Positions 1 to 12,188 of a stretch of DNA of 64,000 bases are shown in pieces; positions within the stretch are counted from its first letter, which is position 1, and the number at the start of each line of letters is the position of its first letter. The notes below the pieces were generated by a model. That model ran no database searches. It worked only from the letters and a program-made list of their open reading frames with translations, and was not told the origin of the DNA. The translations under genes and the position numbers were made by a program. Location: the NCBI RefSeq assembly GCF_003171515.1, contig NC_089390.1, forward strand, positions 7,626,001 through 7,690,000. Direction: 5' to 3'. The DNA is from Pyrenophora tritici-repentis. Its lineage: Eukaryota; Ascomycota; Dothideomycetes; Pleosporales; Pleosporaceae.

Positions 1-280
1 CGCGCCTTAGCAGCAGTGGCGAATCAAACGCGCTATCACGGGACAAGCAGACGCGCAGTCAGACTGGCACTGGTGTCAGTGTTCAGCCCCGCCAAAGCCT
101 CGCGCCTCGGCCAGTTCAGCCATCGTCATCCGTCACCATGCTGCAGCACCCGCACAGCTCCCACAGCTTCACAACGCCGCGAGCCACAATGCGCCATATG
201 CCATACACGTTCCACGCGACATAGTCAAACTTGCACCCGCACCCGCCCGCCCGCCCGCTCCATCCCTAACCTCGCCAACG

Positions 281-1401
281 ATGCTTGAATTCCGGACCCA
301 GGGCTTCAACGGCTACTCTGTCAAATACAGCCCATTCTTCGATTCGCGCATAGCCGTCGCAGCATCCGCAAACTTTGGTCTCGTCGGCAACGGGCGATTA
401 TATATTCTCGGTCTCACGGCAAACGGCATCGTTGCAGAGAAATGGTTTGCAAGCCCCTCTCCCCTTCCAAACACTCCATCATAGGTTGACCTTCCCAAAG
501 GTTCGACACACAAGACTCCCTCTTCGACAGCACATGGTCTGAAGCACACGAATCCCAGCTCCTCACCGCCGGCGGCGACGGCTCGGTAAAACTCTTCGAC
601 ATCAACGTGCCCACGTACCCCATCGCCTCGTGGCAAGAACACGCGCGCGAAGTCTTCGCCGTGCACTGGAATCTCGTCGCAAAAGACACGTTCCTGTCGT
701 CGTCCTGGGACGGCACAATCAAGATCTGGAACCCTAATTCCAATGCCAGTCTAACAACATTACCCACTCACTCGTGCACGTATTCTGCGAGTTTTAGTCC
801 GCACAGTCCTAGTGTATTGAGTAGTGTGAGCTCGGATAGTCATCTTAGGGTGTTTGATTTACGGACCCCGGCGAGTGCGAGTAATCATTTGACTATGAGT
901 GTGCCGATTCATACACCGCCAAAGGCGAGGATGGGTGCCGCGGCGCCCGTGGGGATTGCGCCCGCTGAGGCGCTAACGCATGATTGGAATAAATATCGCG
1001 ATACTATTGTTGCGACGGCGGGTGTGGATCGCGTTATTCGGACGTTTGATATTCGAATGCCGCAGCAGGGGCCGGTTGCTGTGCTGCCGGGGCATGAGTA
1101 TGCCGTCAGGAAAATTAGCTGGAGTCCGCACCTTTCGGATATCTTGCTAAGTGCCAGTTACGATATGACGTGCCGTGTGTGGACCGACGGTAGTGCCATG
1201 GGCGTGGGCAGTGTGAAGCAGGAGAATATGCTCGAGGATCCCATGTTTTATGGGGGTGGACGGGAGATGGGGAGCATGGGGAGGCATACTGAGTTCGTGA
1301 CGGGCGTGGATTGGTGTCTTTTTGGAGCTGAAGGTTGGTGTGCCAGTACGGGCTGGGACGAGCGGGTTATGGTGTGGGACTGTAGGGCAGTCATGCAATG
1401 A
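281..1401 (+). CDS. PEX7: Peroxin-7, PTS2 receptor (WD40)
   Basis: Two exons, 281-444 and 501-1401, encode 354 aa. The 56-nt GT-AG intron restores the stretch WFDTQDSLFDSTWSE, which is typical of Pex7. The protein is a run of WD40 repeats forming a beta-propeller; visible WD-type ends include SWDGTIKIWN, DSHLRVFDLR, VDRVIRTFDIR, SYDMTCRVW and a final GWDERVMVWD. Pex7 family members bind the N-terminal PTS2 signal of peroxisomal matrix enzymes in the cytosol and deliver them to the import machinery with Pex20/Pex5 co-receptors. The length matches the family (about 320-380 aa). The start is the first ATG giving MLEFRTQGFNGYSVKYSPF, the conserved N-terminus. The gene is convergent with HFI1, about 210 bp away. 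Sequence support is strong; only expression and exact UTRs are unknown. Confidence 0.95.
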
Positions 1402-1613
1402 ACGTTTTGAAATTTTGTTTCGAGTTTTCAGAGCGTTGCTGACTTCCTAACATACTGTACAAGGAAACAACAAGCTCGCCGGGTCACATGTAACGTTTAT
1501 TCGGACAAAACGTCTCCCACAGGAAAAGACTGGGTATCATCCCACTGCAACACCAGAGCACCGTGATGCGAAGCCCCAAACGCCATCAAATGCAAAGCTC
1601 AGAACGCCATGAA

Positions 1614-3039
1614 TCAGAGATCACCGAGATTGAGGACGTCATCGAGCGCGTCGTCCAGCTCCTGCACATCCTGCACACCGCCCCCTTGCCAGTTCGTGTT
1701 GACTTCGTCGTCAATCTGCATCGGGTCGCCAAAGTCAATCGTCCACGTTTCGCCCTTGAGCTGATGTTTCGTCGCACCGGTACCATTAATGCCATTTGTG
1801 AGTGCACCATTGGTAAGTGGTTTCGCAGGCTCGTCGTATATCTCCTCTATGCCCTCGGTATCCAGAAACCTCGAATTCATTATCGATCCAGCAATAAGTG
1901 GTGTTTGGCCCAGATACGAGTCCCCAAGATCCAGCGCAAGCCTCAAGTCCTCCATGCATAATAGTTTTCTCTTCCGTCGCTCTTCTGTTTCAATGGGCAG
2001 TTCGCCGCCGCTTCCCCTTAGCAATTCGCCCCGCTCGGCTAGCCGTTCCTCGCGCGCCAGCTTCTTCTTGAACTCGCCTGTGCGAACATAACCAGGGCCG
2101 TTACTGCTGACTTTGCCCAGCAGGTTGGCCAAAGCCTCCTTGATGTATGTTTCGGTTGCAATATTGAGGTAGTCTGGGCAATCGACCGTGTGACCTTGTG
2201 GAAGTCCGAACTCGTAGCATATGGGAAGAAGGCGATAGCCTATTGTGGTCGCCGTAGGGAACTCGTGCGTCTCGACGTAGAGGGCTGAAGTATAGCGTTT
2301 ACGAATCTCAAGATCCCAGTCTGATGGCCCGTACTATTAGCATCTCGAGCGCGGATACTAAGGGTAACAGGGTGTGTGTGCCATGTTGGTACTTACTCGT
2401 CTTGCCGAATCCTCCTCCGCCTTGGATGTTATTTGCGCCAACGTCCATCTGCTTCGCCCGTCTCGCCTCAACGTACTCTTGCGCCGGTCCGGTCGCAGCA
2501 CCACCCAGCCCCTCCAGTCCTGTGCTCAACGGACTCTCGCCTGCGGGTATCCCTTTTAACCTCTTTCTCTCTCTCCGACTCAACTGCATGACTTCATGTT
2601 TGAGCCTCTTCTCGCTCTCATCCCCTGTCCCCTTGATCGTCCCGCTCGTCGGCTTGTCACTACTACTGACCCAGCTCGCGATGCCTGCGTCTGGTGCATC
2701 ACGCCATATGTTGCCGTATATAGCCGTAAAGAGAGCATTGTGTGCGTGTTCGAGCGCGGGCGTCGTTAGGATCTTGGATAGCTTGTGGGTAAGCTCCTCT
2801 TGGTTCAAGTTGCCGAGCAGGAAAAAGGACAGGGCTTTTTTATATATTGTCCAGTCGGCGTCGCTTATAGAAGCTTTCACGGCCGTGTAAAGTGGTTCGA
2901 CGTCTATACGAGGACTTCGTGGTGCACTTGGCTTCTTTGCGACGTCCGTCTGCAGCGACGCGAGGTTGGGGAGGGTGCCCGAGGACAGCGTGGGCGTCGT
3001 CGACACATTCATGTCATTTGGGCGTATTGTGCCGGCCAT
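1614..3039 (-). CDS. HFI1: SAGA complex subunit Hfi1/Ada1
   Basis: Two exons on the minus strand, 3039-2397 and 2320-1614, encode 449 aa. The 76-nt intron has a GTAAGT donor and a gctaat branch motif and joins GKT to NWDLEIRKRY. The region around residues 45-330 matches the SAGA-Tad1 (Hfi1/Ada1) family: an N-terminal block (DVEPLYTAVKASISDADW), a basic RRERKRLKGIP segment and, after the intron, a segment with TSALYVETHEFPTA and RLLPICYEFGLPQGHT. Family members are structural subunits of the SAGA histone acetyltransferase coactivator in the nucleus and carry a histone fold pairing with Taf12. The C-terminus is acidic (ELDDALDDVLNLGDL). I chose ATG at 3039 because the frame further upstream offers only a TTG. 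GCN1 lies about 500 bp upstream on the same strand. Confidence 0.9.
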
Positions 3040-3547
3040 GATGGCCAAGTCTACGCGCCGTGGTGGCGCTCAATGCCTGACTGAGTGGGTGATGTTGTCG
3101 CCTGTCGCGCAGCGGGACAGATGCGCGTACCGACTGCGGAGAAGGGGCAGGAACACACCTCGGCCACTGCAACACCTGCGCGATGCACCGAAAGCGTACA
3201 AGTGATCGCAGACGCAGTCGCTCGCGATTTTCGATGAAAAAGGGCTATAACGAGTGTGGAGCGGGGCATAGGCTGATGGAACAACACGCAGTCGTGAAGT
3301 GCGTGAGGTTCAGAGCTCGGGAGTCCTGCGGAGTTGACGCTGACCAGCCTGGCAAGTCACAAAGTCACTGCATCACTAACGACACCCAAAACATCAGCGC
3401 CGCATCACTCCAAAAGTACCCTGGATATACACAATATAAAGACTTGACTCGCTATGATTGCATACCTCATCATCAAATGCCCTCGTGAATGCTCCCGTCC
3501 CAAATGCTTTTACAATGCTTCTATGCCATGTCACCGCCATGTATGCC
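3040..3547. other. Intergenic, HFI1 upstream / GCN1 downstream
   Basis: About 0.5 kb between the GCN1 stop and the HFI1 start, both genes on the minus strand. It must contain the GCN1 3' end and the HFI1 promoter. Short open frames here lack codon continuity and recognisable motifs. No repeat or RNA gene was seen. Confidence 0.6.
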
Positions 3548-6500
3548 TTAATTATCGCCAAACACATCTCCCAGCTCAACCTTTCCTACACTCCATATCT
3601 CACGCTCGTCTTCAACCTCGTCACTCGACAAGCCCAGGCCGCCAGCTCCTCCCTCGGCTTCTTTCCTCTCTCTTGCCTGTCCTGCTAATCTCGTAGCCAC
3701 CCTCTTGAAGTAGTCTCCCATGCTGCGCTGCTGACCAGGAGACAGCTCCTTGCCCGGCCCGCTCATGTACTTGTCGAACACGGCGCCTTCTTCATCTACA
3801 ACCGAAAAGATACTGAGGAAAGCCGCTTCAGCCGACAGCTTCACTGGGATAACCGGGTCGCGGACAGATGCGAATACAACTGGTACCACGAGTGCGATAT
3901 GGGGACGGACCAGCTCGTTGTGCTCTCGAGCAAGCGTTCGGAGCACCACAAGTGCCAATCTCCTCGTGTCAACGGGATGGCCGGGTTCAACAACAGGCGC
4001 AAGCGCCTCGAAGATTGGCTTGGTGTGATCGAAGCTCTTGTTACTCTTCTCCGAAAGGAGATACTTGCCAGCCGCGAGGATTGCGTTGTCTGATATGAAC
4101 GGTTGGGAATGTGCGATACCTTGGCAAATCACAGTGATAGTGTCATCTGCGAAAGATCCTGTCAGGGCTTCGGGGGCGTCTAACAGAATAGCATTAAGTG
4201 CTAGTACCGAAGCCTTGCTGAAATGAGTCGTGAGAACACGAGCCTTGAGCAAGCTGGAAGCAACATCCTCAGGCAGGCAGCTAATGAGGGCACCCAAGAG
4301 GCGGGCATTAGTGATTGCCATAGCATCTGTCGCATGTTAGTCATTGTCATCACGGCTCAGCGCGTGTCCAACTTACCATTCGAGTCATCCGTCTCGTTGT
4401 CGATGAGACCGAGGATAGAATTCCTGCTAGCTTCGCTCATGTTCTTGCCTGCTTTGCTGACTACCTCAAACAAGGCCTTCAACATAGCTGTCTTGACAGC
4501 CTCATCACTCGTCTTGGATCCGGTGACTAGTTCAGCAATGAGAGGATCGACCCTGGGTGTCAACTTGATCAAAGTACCAAGAGCCTTGGCTGCACGCGCT
4601 CGCAGTACATCGGATGATGTATCAGCAAGTGACTTGGCAAACGTACGCTGCAGCTGAGGCAGGAAGGGCTTGAGGAAAGTTGGTATCTTCTCAAGCAAGT
4701 TGTTGAGTGTAAGTAAGATAGCTGCCTTGACCTCGACAGACCGTTCCGTGACCACACGAATGAGAGGTCCAGTGATCTGAGTAACGAAGGGCTGTAATGA
4801 CTTGGCACTCGTGCGGTCAATGACGTCTGAGATAGCCAGAGCGGCCTGTGTCCGCTGGTCGATAGTTCCGTTCATGAGACCCTGCAGGAAAATGGGTAAG
4901 ACGGCGTTGATACCCTTGGGTAATGAGAAACCTGGGAGGTCGGCACCGGCTACACCGACTTGGTTGAGCGTCTGGCGGGTGGAAATGACGAGCGATTCCA
5001 TCTCCTCTTTGCGGAGACGCTTTGATGTGAGGGTGCTGAGAGCAGTCCATGCAGCTTTGACCACTTCCGCGTCGCTGTCGCCAAATGAAATGAGCAATGC
5101 CCGGATGAGTTCGGGGTAGTATCTCGAGAAGTCAACGTCGCACTCTGCAAAGAACTTGGCCAAGTGCATATCAGCACGCGCACGTCTTCGCTCATCATCA
5201 TGCTTTGACAGTGCCAGCATAACGCTCATGGCAGTGTTCAGTCCGTCATACTCGTCTACAGACAACAGGACCTTGTCGAAAGATGTCTCGAGCTCCGCCC
5301 TGAGGTCTTCGTCCTTGGTAGCAATGACGTTGTCCATGATGGTGTTGAGGATATTTGGTAATCTCCTAGTCATCGCAGAGCTTGCAACTTCAGCCAATGA
5401 TGCAATGGCGCGGGCATTGAATGCAGACATGGGAGATGTAAGAAGTGTCGGCAGCAAGTTTGGAAGAATGATGTTCGACCGAGCTTGATCCGTGAGAAGG
5501 GTGAGAAGCGCGGAAAGCGCATTCTGAGCATCATTGTCCGAACGGAGGAGATTGAGCAGGTATGGCAAGACCTCATCAACAGCTGTCTTACCAAAGATTT
5601 GTTGCAGAGCGTCAAAGGCCTCTGCGGCTGCTTCTCGCACGTCCACGTTCGGATCGACCAAAGCAGTTCGTACAACCTTGATAAGAGTCTTCTCGTAGTC
5701 TTCAAGCTGCTCTGGTGAGGCGGCATCTATGAGCTCGCGGAGAGCGATACAAATACCCTGCTTGGCATCGGTATCGGTAGTGTGCAGACCATCCTCCAGA
5801 GTAGGCAACAGTGTAGCAAGGACGCCATCACCAGCCTTGCGGATGAGCTCACCAAGTGCGCTGCTAGCAATGTGCTTTTGCTCCATGCTCGAGCTTGCGA
5901 GGCGGCGAATGATGAGTTGTGTAAGCGTAGGTATAAGCTCACGTAGAGTACGCGGGCTGGCCACCAACGCCTTCCAGACGTTGATAGATGCTGTGCGCAC
6001 CAGACCAGATGAGTCGCATCTGCAAATGTATAGTGCCGAAAGAACCTTGTTCCTTTTCTCCTCTCCAAGGACCTCAAGCAAAGACTGACCAGCCTCCTTC
6101 GCACCCTCTTCGACTTCATCTTCTTCCACCTTGCCACTGATGCCAGTGAGGTTGAACAGCAGATCACCCACAAGCTCAACGGAACTGAGACGAATGCGGT
6201 AGCTGTCATCTGCGAGACCTCTCTCAAGTTCGGGCAACAAAAGGTCGATGGCCTTTGTAGCAAAGTTCTTGACCAGAAGACGACCGGCGCGTAAAGCGGT
6301 TTCTCTTATCGACTCGACATCGTCCGCCAGACCTCCTAGAATAGGAGGAATGATCTTGCTGAGATAATTGGCAAAGCTGTTTCCAAAACAGACAGGTAAG
6401 AAAATGAAGAGTGACATGAAGCCTTCTCGTACGGAAGCTCGGTTGCTGGAAACATTCTGCAGGATACTTGGTAGTGTCTCTTCCAGACGTCCGGTTCCAA

Positions 6501-9500
6501 GACCGGCAAGAACCTCTGAAAGAGCCTGGGCAGAACCGAGGCGATCGCCGGCCCCAGTGTCGGACTTGAGAGTTGCCATGAGGCTTGGAATGAGATCCGG
6601 CAAAGCATCCTCTCCTAGTTTCTCTACAAGTGAGCCGAGCGCTTTGGATGCGGTAGCACGAGTGGCAGGTACTGGATCCACAATAGCTACGCGCAAACCA
6701 GCGACGAGAATCGGAAGATGAGACGTAAGATCTTTTCGCTCTGAAAGATAAGCTAAACTGCCAATGATCTGGGAAGACTTTCGTTTCGTTCCGGATCGGT
6801 CGCCCAAGCCACGCTCTAGAATACGCACCACAAGGGCAAGCGACGGTGCGTCCAAGAAATGAGCGAACTGAATCTTGATGAGCGCATCGAGAGCATCGTC
6901 CGTGTATTTGGTGGGGTCGCTAAGAGCCTTTAGGATGATGTTGACTACACTCTTGATTTCGGGATTGCTGATGACTTCGCCGAAGCGCTGCAAACTTCGA
7001 TTGGCTGATGCTCGCACTTCTTTGTGACTATCCGTCAAAACGACCGTTAGAGGTGGAATGATGTCGGGCAAGCTCAGAGCGAGCTGGTTCGGATCGAGGT
7101 ACGCCATGGCACCCAGAGAGTCGCAAGCACCCTTCTTACTACGCCATTGGTCCTCATCAAGACCCTCTAGAAGTATTGGTAGCACTTGCTTCACTCCAAA
7201 AGAACTGAGCGTCGAGAAGCAAGTCTTTGCTGCATCGAGACAAGCCTCTCGAACGTCTGTACTACTATCACCGAATCCAGCGAGCAGTTGCGGCACCAAC
7301 TGGATGACGTACGGCTCGAATAAGCGGCCCAGAATCAAAGACAGAAGCTCATATGCCAGATATACCCCCTGTCTTTGGTTGGGATCTTTCTTGTTGTCAC
7401 TGGCCCCTTTGAGGGTGGACATGATGCGATACTCCTTCAGAACACCTAGGCCCTTGCCGCGAACGATACCCGCGAGGCCATAGGCAGCACCACGGCGCGA
7501 TGCGTACTTCTTTGATTGAAGTAACTGCTCCATCATCTGGTTGATGTAGTTGGGAAGCTCTTGTTCTGATGTGCGCACGAGAGGGGGAAGACATTGTGCA
7601 ACAGCATATTGTACTGTCTCAGAGGGTGTGCTGAGAGTTGCCAAAAGCCTCTGAACGACTTTGGGAACCCGCTGATCTCCTGCAGCCAGATGACGACCCA
7701 GAGCACCGTAGAGGATAATAACTGCCTCGTTGACTTGGTCGTACATCTCAGACTTGCGATCGGGTGCCTCCAAAGCGTTCTCGAAAAGCTCCATCAGTGG
7801 TTCTACTTTAGTCTGCGCCTTGACTGTGATGACTGATGTTGCTGCCTCGATTAGCTCATCTCGCACTGCAGGGCTCCGATCCCCAAGTGGGCCCTCGAAG
7901 ATCAAGAAGTTCAAGAAGTCGACGAGATCATCAGGCTTGAAACCTGGCGTCATTTCCTTAAAGGTGAGTGCGATACCATCTCTGCTTTCCCAGGGATCTC
8001 GCAAATCGATCTTGCGCGGCATTCCATACTCGTCGCGCTCTGGAACCCGAGGCTTGGCCTTTTCTGTGTAAGACTCCCTAAGTCTTTGGAGGAGGTCCTG
8101 GAATGTATCCGGGAACTTGGTGATGATTTCACCAATGGATCGAGCAGCGGCTCGCCTGAGTTGCTTGTCGAGGGAATCAAGATAAGGTAGCATTCGTACA
8201 CCTGCATCTGGTTTGAGCTCAAGGTCATTTTCATCCCAAATGGTTCGTGCGAGCTCAGCATTCTCCGGCACATCGTCATGGCACGCAATGAAAATTTCTT
8301 CACTAAAGGTAAGATCGTTCATGTCGAGCTCAGCATCAATGGCCTGTAAAGTCGCTGTTCGGACACCAGTCTCGGGAACAATGGTACCACGAAGTAGTGC
8401 ACCCAACTCTTCGTTGCTAATGTTAGGGGCGAGGCCACTGGCGAGATCGGTAATGCAATCCTTGATCATCTTGTAGTGCTGCTGATACCGCTGCATGGAC
8501 CAGACGAGGATTTCTAGCAAGCTCTTACGCGGCAGACGAGGATCGGTGCAGGAATCTGTGTGGAAAGCCAGTACTTCGATTGCTAGGATGAGCTGCTCAT
8601 CAGACTCCTCGGGTGATGTTTTGCCAATGCCGCCCTTTTCCAGTACAAGGAAAAGGAGAGGGAAGCAGTAAGCCAATGATACTGCGTCAAGTGGCCTCTG
8701 CTCGCTAAGGAAACGGAGTCGGTATAGAACACGCGTGACAAGATCGCCTAGATCTTCATCTTCGTACTCTTTGGCGAGCTGTATAGCACCGATCGTACGC
8801 AAAACTGCAACACCAACAAAGGGTCTGAGTACGCCAAGACGGTTAGATATACGTTCGGAGCAGGCAATTAGAGCTGTCGCCGGGATATCTCCCAACAAAA
8901 GTCCAGCGCCGGCGCGAATAGCTTGGATCAAAAGACCTACAGCCGATCCCATCCATTGCTCTGCCTCAGTTGGAGGGCCGGTTGCTAGGCTCTGAATTAT
9001 GCCAACGCCTCGCCTCATCCGCTGCTCTGTAGCAGTGATCTCTTTCCGTATGGCAGACTCTTTCGCTAATTGAGCATTGACCTTGGCCTGCTCGTCTGGA
9101 GTGAGCTTCTTGGTTTGGCCCTTCTTCTGTGCAAGTTGCGCTCGCAATTCCTCCTCCCATTTCAGAGTATCGTAGTCTTTGGTGTTCTTGTCTATCACAA
9201 CGGGAGCCTTCTTCGACAAAACGTCAATGTAAGCAGTTCCCTCGGGCGTTCGGAAGATGGCGGCCTCGGTAGGCCCGACCGATTCGAGCTGCTTTGGATC
9301 AAGGTCTTGACTGAATTGTTTAACGACAGCTGGCAAAGCAGTATCGGGGGCCACAAAGGCCATGTCAGTGTAGGCACTGTACGCTGCCAGACTGACAGCT
9401 GGAAACTGATCGTTCTCTTTGTTCTATGTGAAGTTAGCAAGATAACGACATGATAAGCTGCAAGTGGGATGTACCTCAGTGACACTATTGACAGTACTCA

Positions 9501-11769
9501 TGAAGGCTTCCAGGTGGTTTCGGACTAGTTCACCTGGATCCACGCCCATGCGAAGGCAAAGGTCGATCCAAGACACCCGCGGCATAATCTCCTTTCTTGC
9601 CAACACGACCAGGCTCATAGCCTGTTTTTGTAGAACCGCAGTATCTATGCTTGCGTCGTGTTTCTTCAGGCTATCGGGAGGCAGGCAGATAGATGCCAAT
9701 ACGGCGCCAAGATCGCCCGTCTGTGCTTTGGAAAGAACCGCTGCACTCTCCTTGTCCCCTTGCTCAGATGACCTGTACCATGACCACAAACCATTTATGA
9801 TGATGCTGCTGATCTTTTCAGGGGAGGTTCGGAGATATGATTTCGTCAGTACTTGCTTCGCAGCCGAACTGGCCTGGCTTGAGAGAGTTCGAGATATTGT
9901 GAAGAATATGACGGCCTGTGCCCACGCATTTGCCACGTCCCCTGAAGATGTATCAGCGACACTAGGGGCTATGGCTGCCAAGGCACGCATTGCGATTGAC
10001 ACATCTTCTTCAGTGGACACTTTCGAGTACACCTTTTGGTTCAAAAGGAAGGACGGCTTGGGCTGTGTAGCGAGAGATTGTGAGATGACGTCGGATTTCT
10101 TGAATATAGAGACCAGCTTTTCGTCATTGGCGTTCTGCACCTTTCCAATGAGTAGCGCAGTCACGTAATGGCCTACCGTGACCAAACCACTCTGGGCTGC
10201 CGGGAGAGGGTTAGCATTGACTTCTTGCCAAATTTCGACAAGTTTTGGTAGAGTGGTCTGGCAGAAGGCAAGTACATCTGGTCGAGCCTGCTGCTCCTGA
10301 GAGAGATTCCACCAGATGTCGCCCGCCCGTAGCGCCCACAGCCGTTTGACGGGTATGCGCCTGTCTGCCATGCCTTTGATGAAAGCATCGGACACTGTCT
10401 TGTCAACACTCACACCATTTGCTAAGCCAAAGTTGAGATGTGTAGTCAAAGCTGACACTTCAGCTAACACAGCTGGCTCACTCGGCTCTTTCAATGCGAC
10501 CGGGGCAATGCCAGCCGGTATCTTGGCTGACAACGACGTTGACTGTGGTAGCACTGCTAGCATCTGAGCATGCAAAATCTTTTGGTCGGCACCAGACACT
10601 TTGCCTTGCTTGAGAGGGGTAAGAAGTTCATCTGCGACTTTGTCGACCTTTTCGCCATCCTGCGACCTGGAAGCCAAGGCCTTGAAGGTTCGCAGGGCGC
10701 CTGCTCGGATTGCGGGGTTGGTTGACTTGACGTTTGAAAGCAGCGGCTTAAGCATACTTATCAAGAGTATGTCGGAGAGATCCAGGGACTGGGGAAGGGC
10801 CAAGATCATGGGCGAGAGAACGTCGTTGAGTACCACTTCCGGGGCTCTCAGTAACGCCTTCTCGATGGGCGGGAAAACATCCTTGCGCAGTTCTTCTAGT
10901 GTGGGAAAGCTGTCAAAGAAATCATGCAGGCCTTTGGACACATAGTCGGGTAACTGGGTCCTTGATCCAATAATCTCCCTGGTGTAAAATGTGTAGTAGT
11001 CTGCTTTGTGCTTCTCGAACACGGGCTTGACGGTCGGTAGACGCGAAGAAACACCGGCGATGACTCCCAGGAAGACAGCATTTCCAGCCGTTGGGGCGGA
11101 GCCTTTGGCAGTGAAGGTAGTGACCAGTTTGGAAAGGGCGTTCTGGCCAAATGTCTCAGAGCGGAAGATGGCGCGTAAAGCCCGGCGCGTTGAGACGAGT
11201 GCGGAAGCTGCGATTCGGTCGGCACGTCGATGAGGTCCTGCACGCACACACGTCTCCAGTGCGAGAGCATTGGCGGTCGCCAAATCCAGACCATGTTTCG
11301 ACCATGTCTCTGCCGACTTTGCGAGTTGTAGTAGCAGGACCGAAGCCCAATCGACCAGCACAAAGGCGTTTGTGGGTGCTAGGCCCTTCTTGGAGCACTC
11401 CTGTTTGAGAAACTTGACAATTGGCGGCAGGACCGTGTCACCATGGGGTCCTTCTACAAGCGACTTGAGGACGGCTTCGACTGCGCGGCGAGATTCCCGA
11501 TCTTCGTATAGTGGGTATGTTTCGAACAGGTTTTCTAGTATGGCTTGCAGGTCGGCATTGACGAGTGCTACATGTTCAATTCTAGTCAGCCTCTACTTAA
11601 TTTACATGCATTGCCTTTTTCCACTTGTTCCTCACTCACAGTCGTCTGCGACCTGGTGCTGCAGCGCCGAGAGCTCAGTAATGCGACGCTTGGTAGAGCT
11701 CGTTATGAGCTTCTGCCGCAGGCCGTCGCGGCTTATGGCCTGCGACTCAGCGTCCCCGTTTGCAGCCAT
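3548..11769 (-). CDS. GCN1: GCN1, activator of the eIF2-alpha kinase Gcn2
   Basis: Four exons on the minus strand, 11769-11640, 11567-9475, 9423-4377 and 4326-3548, give 2682 aa, close to the roughly 2670 aa of yeast Gcn1. The introns are 72, 51 and 50 nt, all GT-AG, and all junctions keep frame. The protein is made almost entirely of HEAT-type helical repeats, for example VREACLDAAKTCFSTL, RSKKGACDSLGAMAYL and VREAAAEAFDALQQIF, with the conserved eEF3-like core in the middle. It opens MAANGDAESQAISRDGLRQK. Gcn1 binds translating or collided ribosomes with Gcn20 and relays uncharged-tRNA stress to Gcn2, driving general amino-acid control. It is divergently transcribed from a DHX29-like helicase across about 420 bp. 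I saw no frameshift or internal stop. Functional residues were not verified individually. Confidence 0.95.
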
Positions 11770-12188
11770 GTCGTCCAGTCCACATGAGCAGGTGGAAAGC
11801 TGGAATGCGGGGTGTTGGCGGGGTTGCGTGCGAGTATCGAAGTGAGTCGCGAAGTGCGACGGCCGCTAAGATTTCGTTTATTTGCTTGGGTCGGCGGCCA
11901 TGACATGGCCGCCCGCTATGGTGTGGAGCGCCCTTCCACCACCCAACCCCCACTGCCTTTTTGCGCCCTTGCCTTGAGCAGCACTCGATCCCATCTTGGA
12001 ACATTGCCATTGCGCCCTCATGCGTCCCACCGGCTACTCAATTCTGCCCAATCTTGATCTCGCCAAAGATCAGGCTCCCATATACTCGATACGGAAACCC
12101 GCCTGAGACGCCGCCAGTAACTTAGTGAGCCAACTGCACCGCACGCCAGCCAAACTCCAAACTTCCACCTCATACTTGCTCTGTTCAA
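11770..12188. promoter_or_regulatory. Shared upstream region of GCN1 and DHX29-like helicase
   Basis: This 419-bp gap separates the start codons of two divergent genes that both act on translation. It must hold both promoters and 5' leaders. No clear TATA box or known fungal site stood out by eye. The last bases before 12189 (cttgctctgttcaaATGGCG) form an acceptable start context for the helicase. Confidence 0.5.

Noticed and set aside
16..288. A 90-codon open frame upstream of PEX7
   Set aside because: Low-complexity Arg/Ser/Pro composition in a C-rich leader and overlap with the PEX7 start; probably chance.
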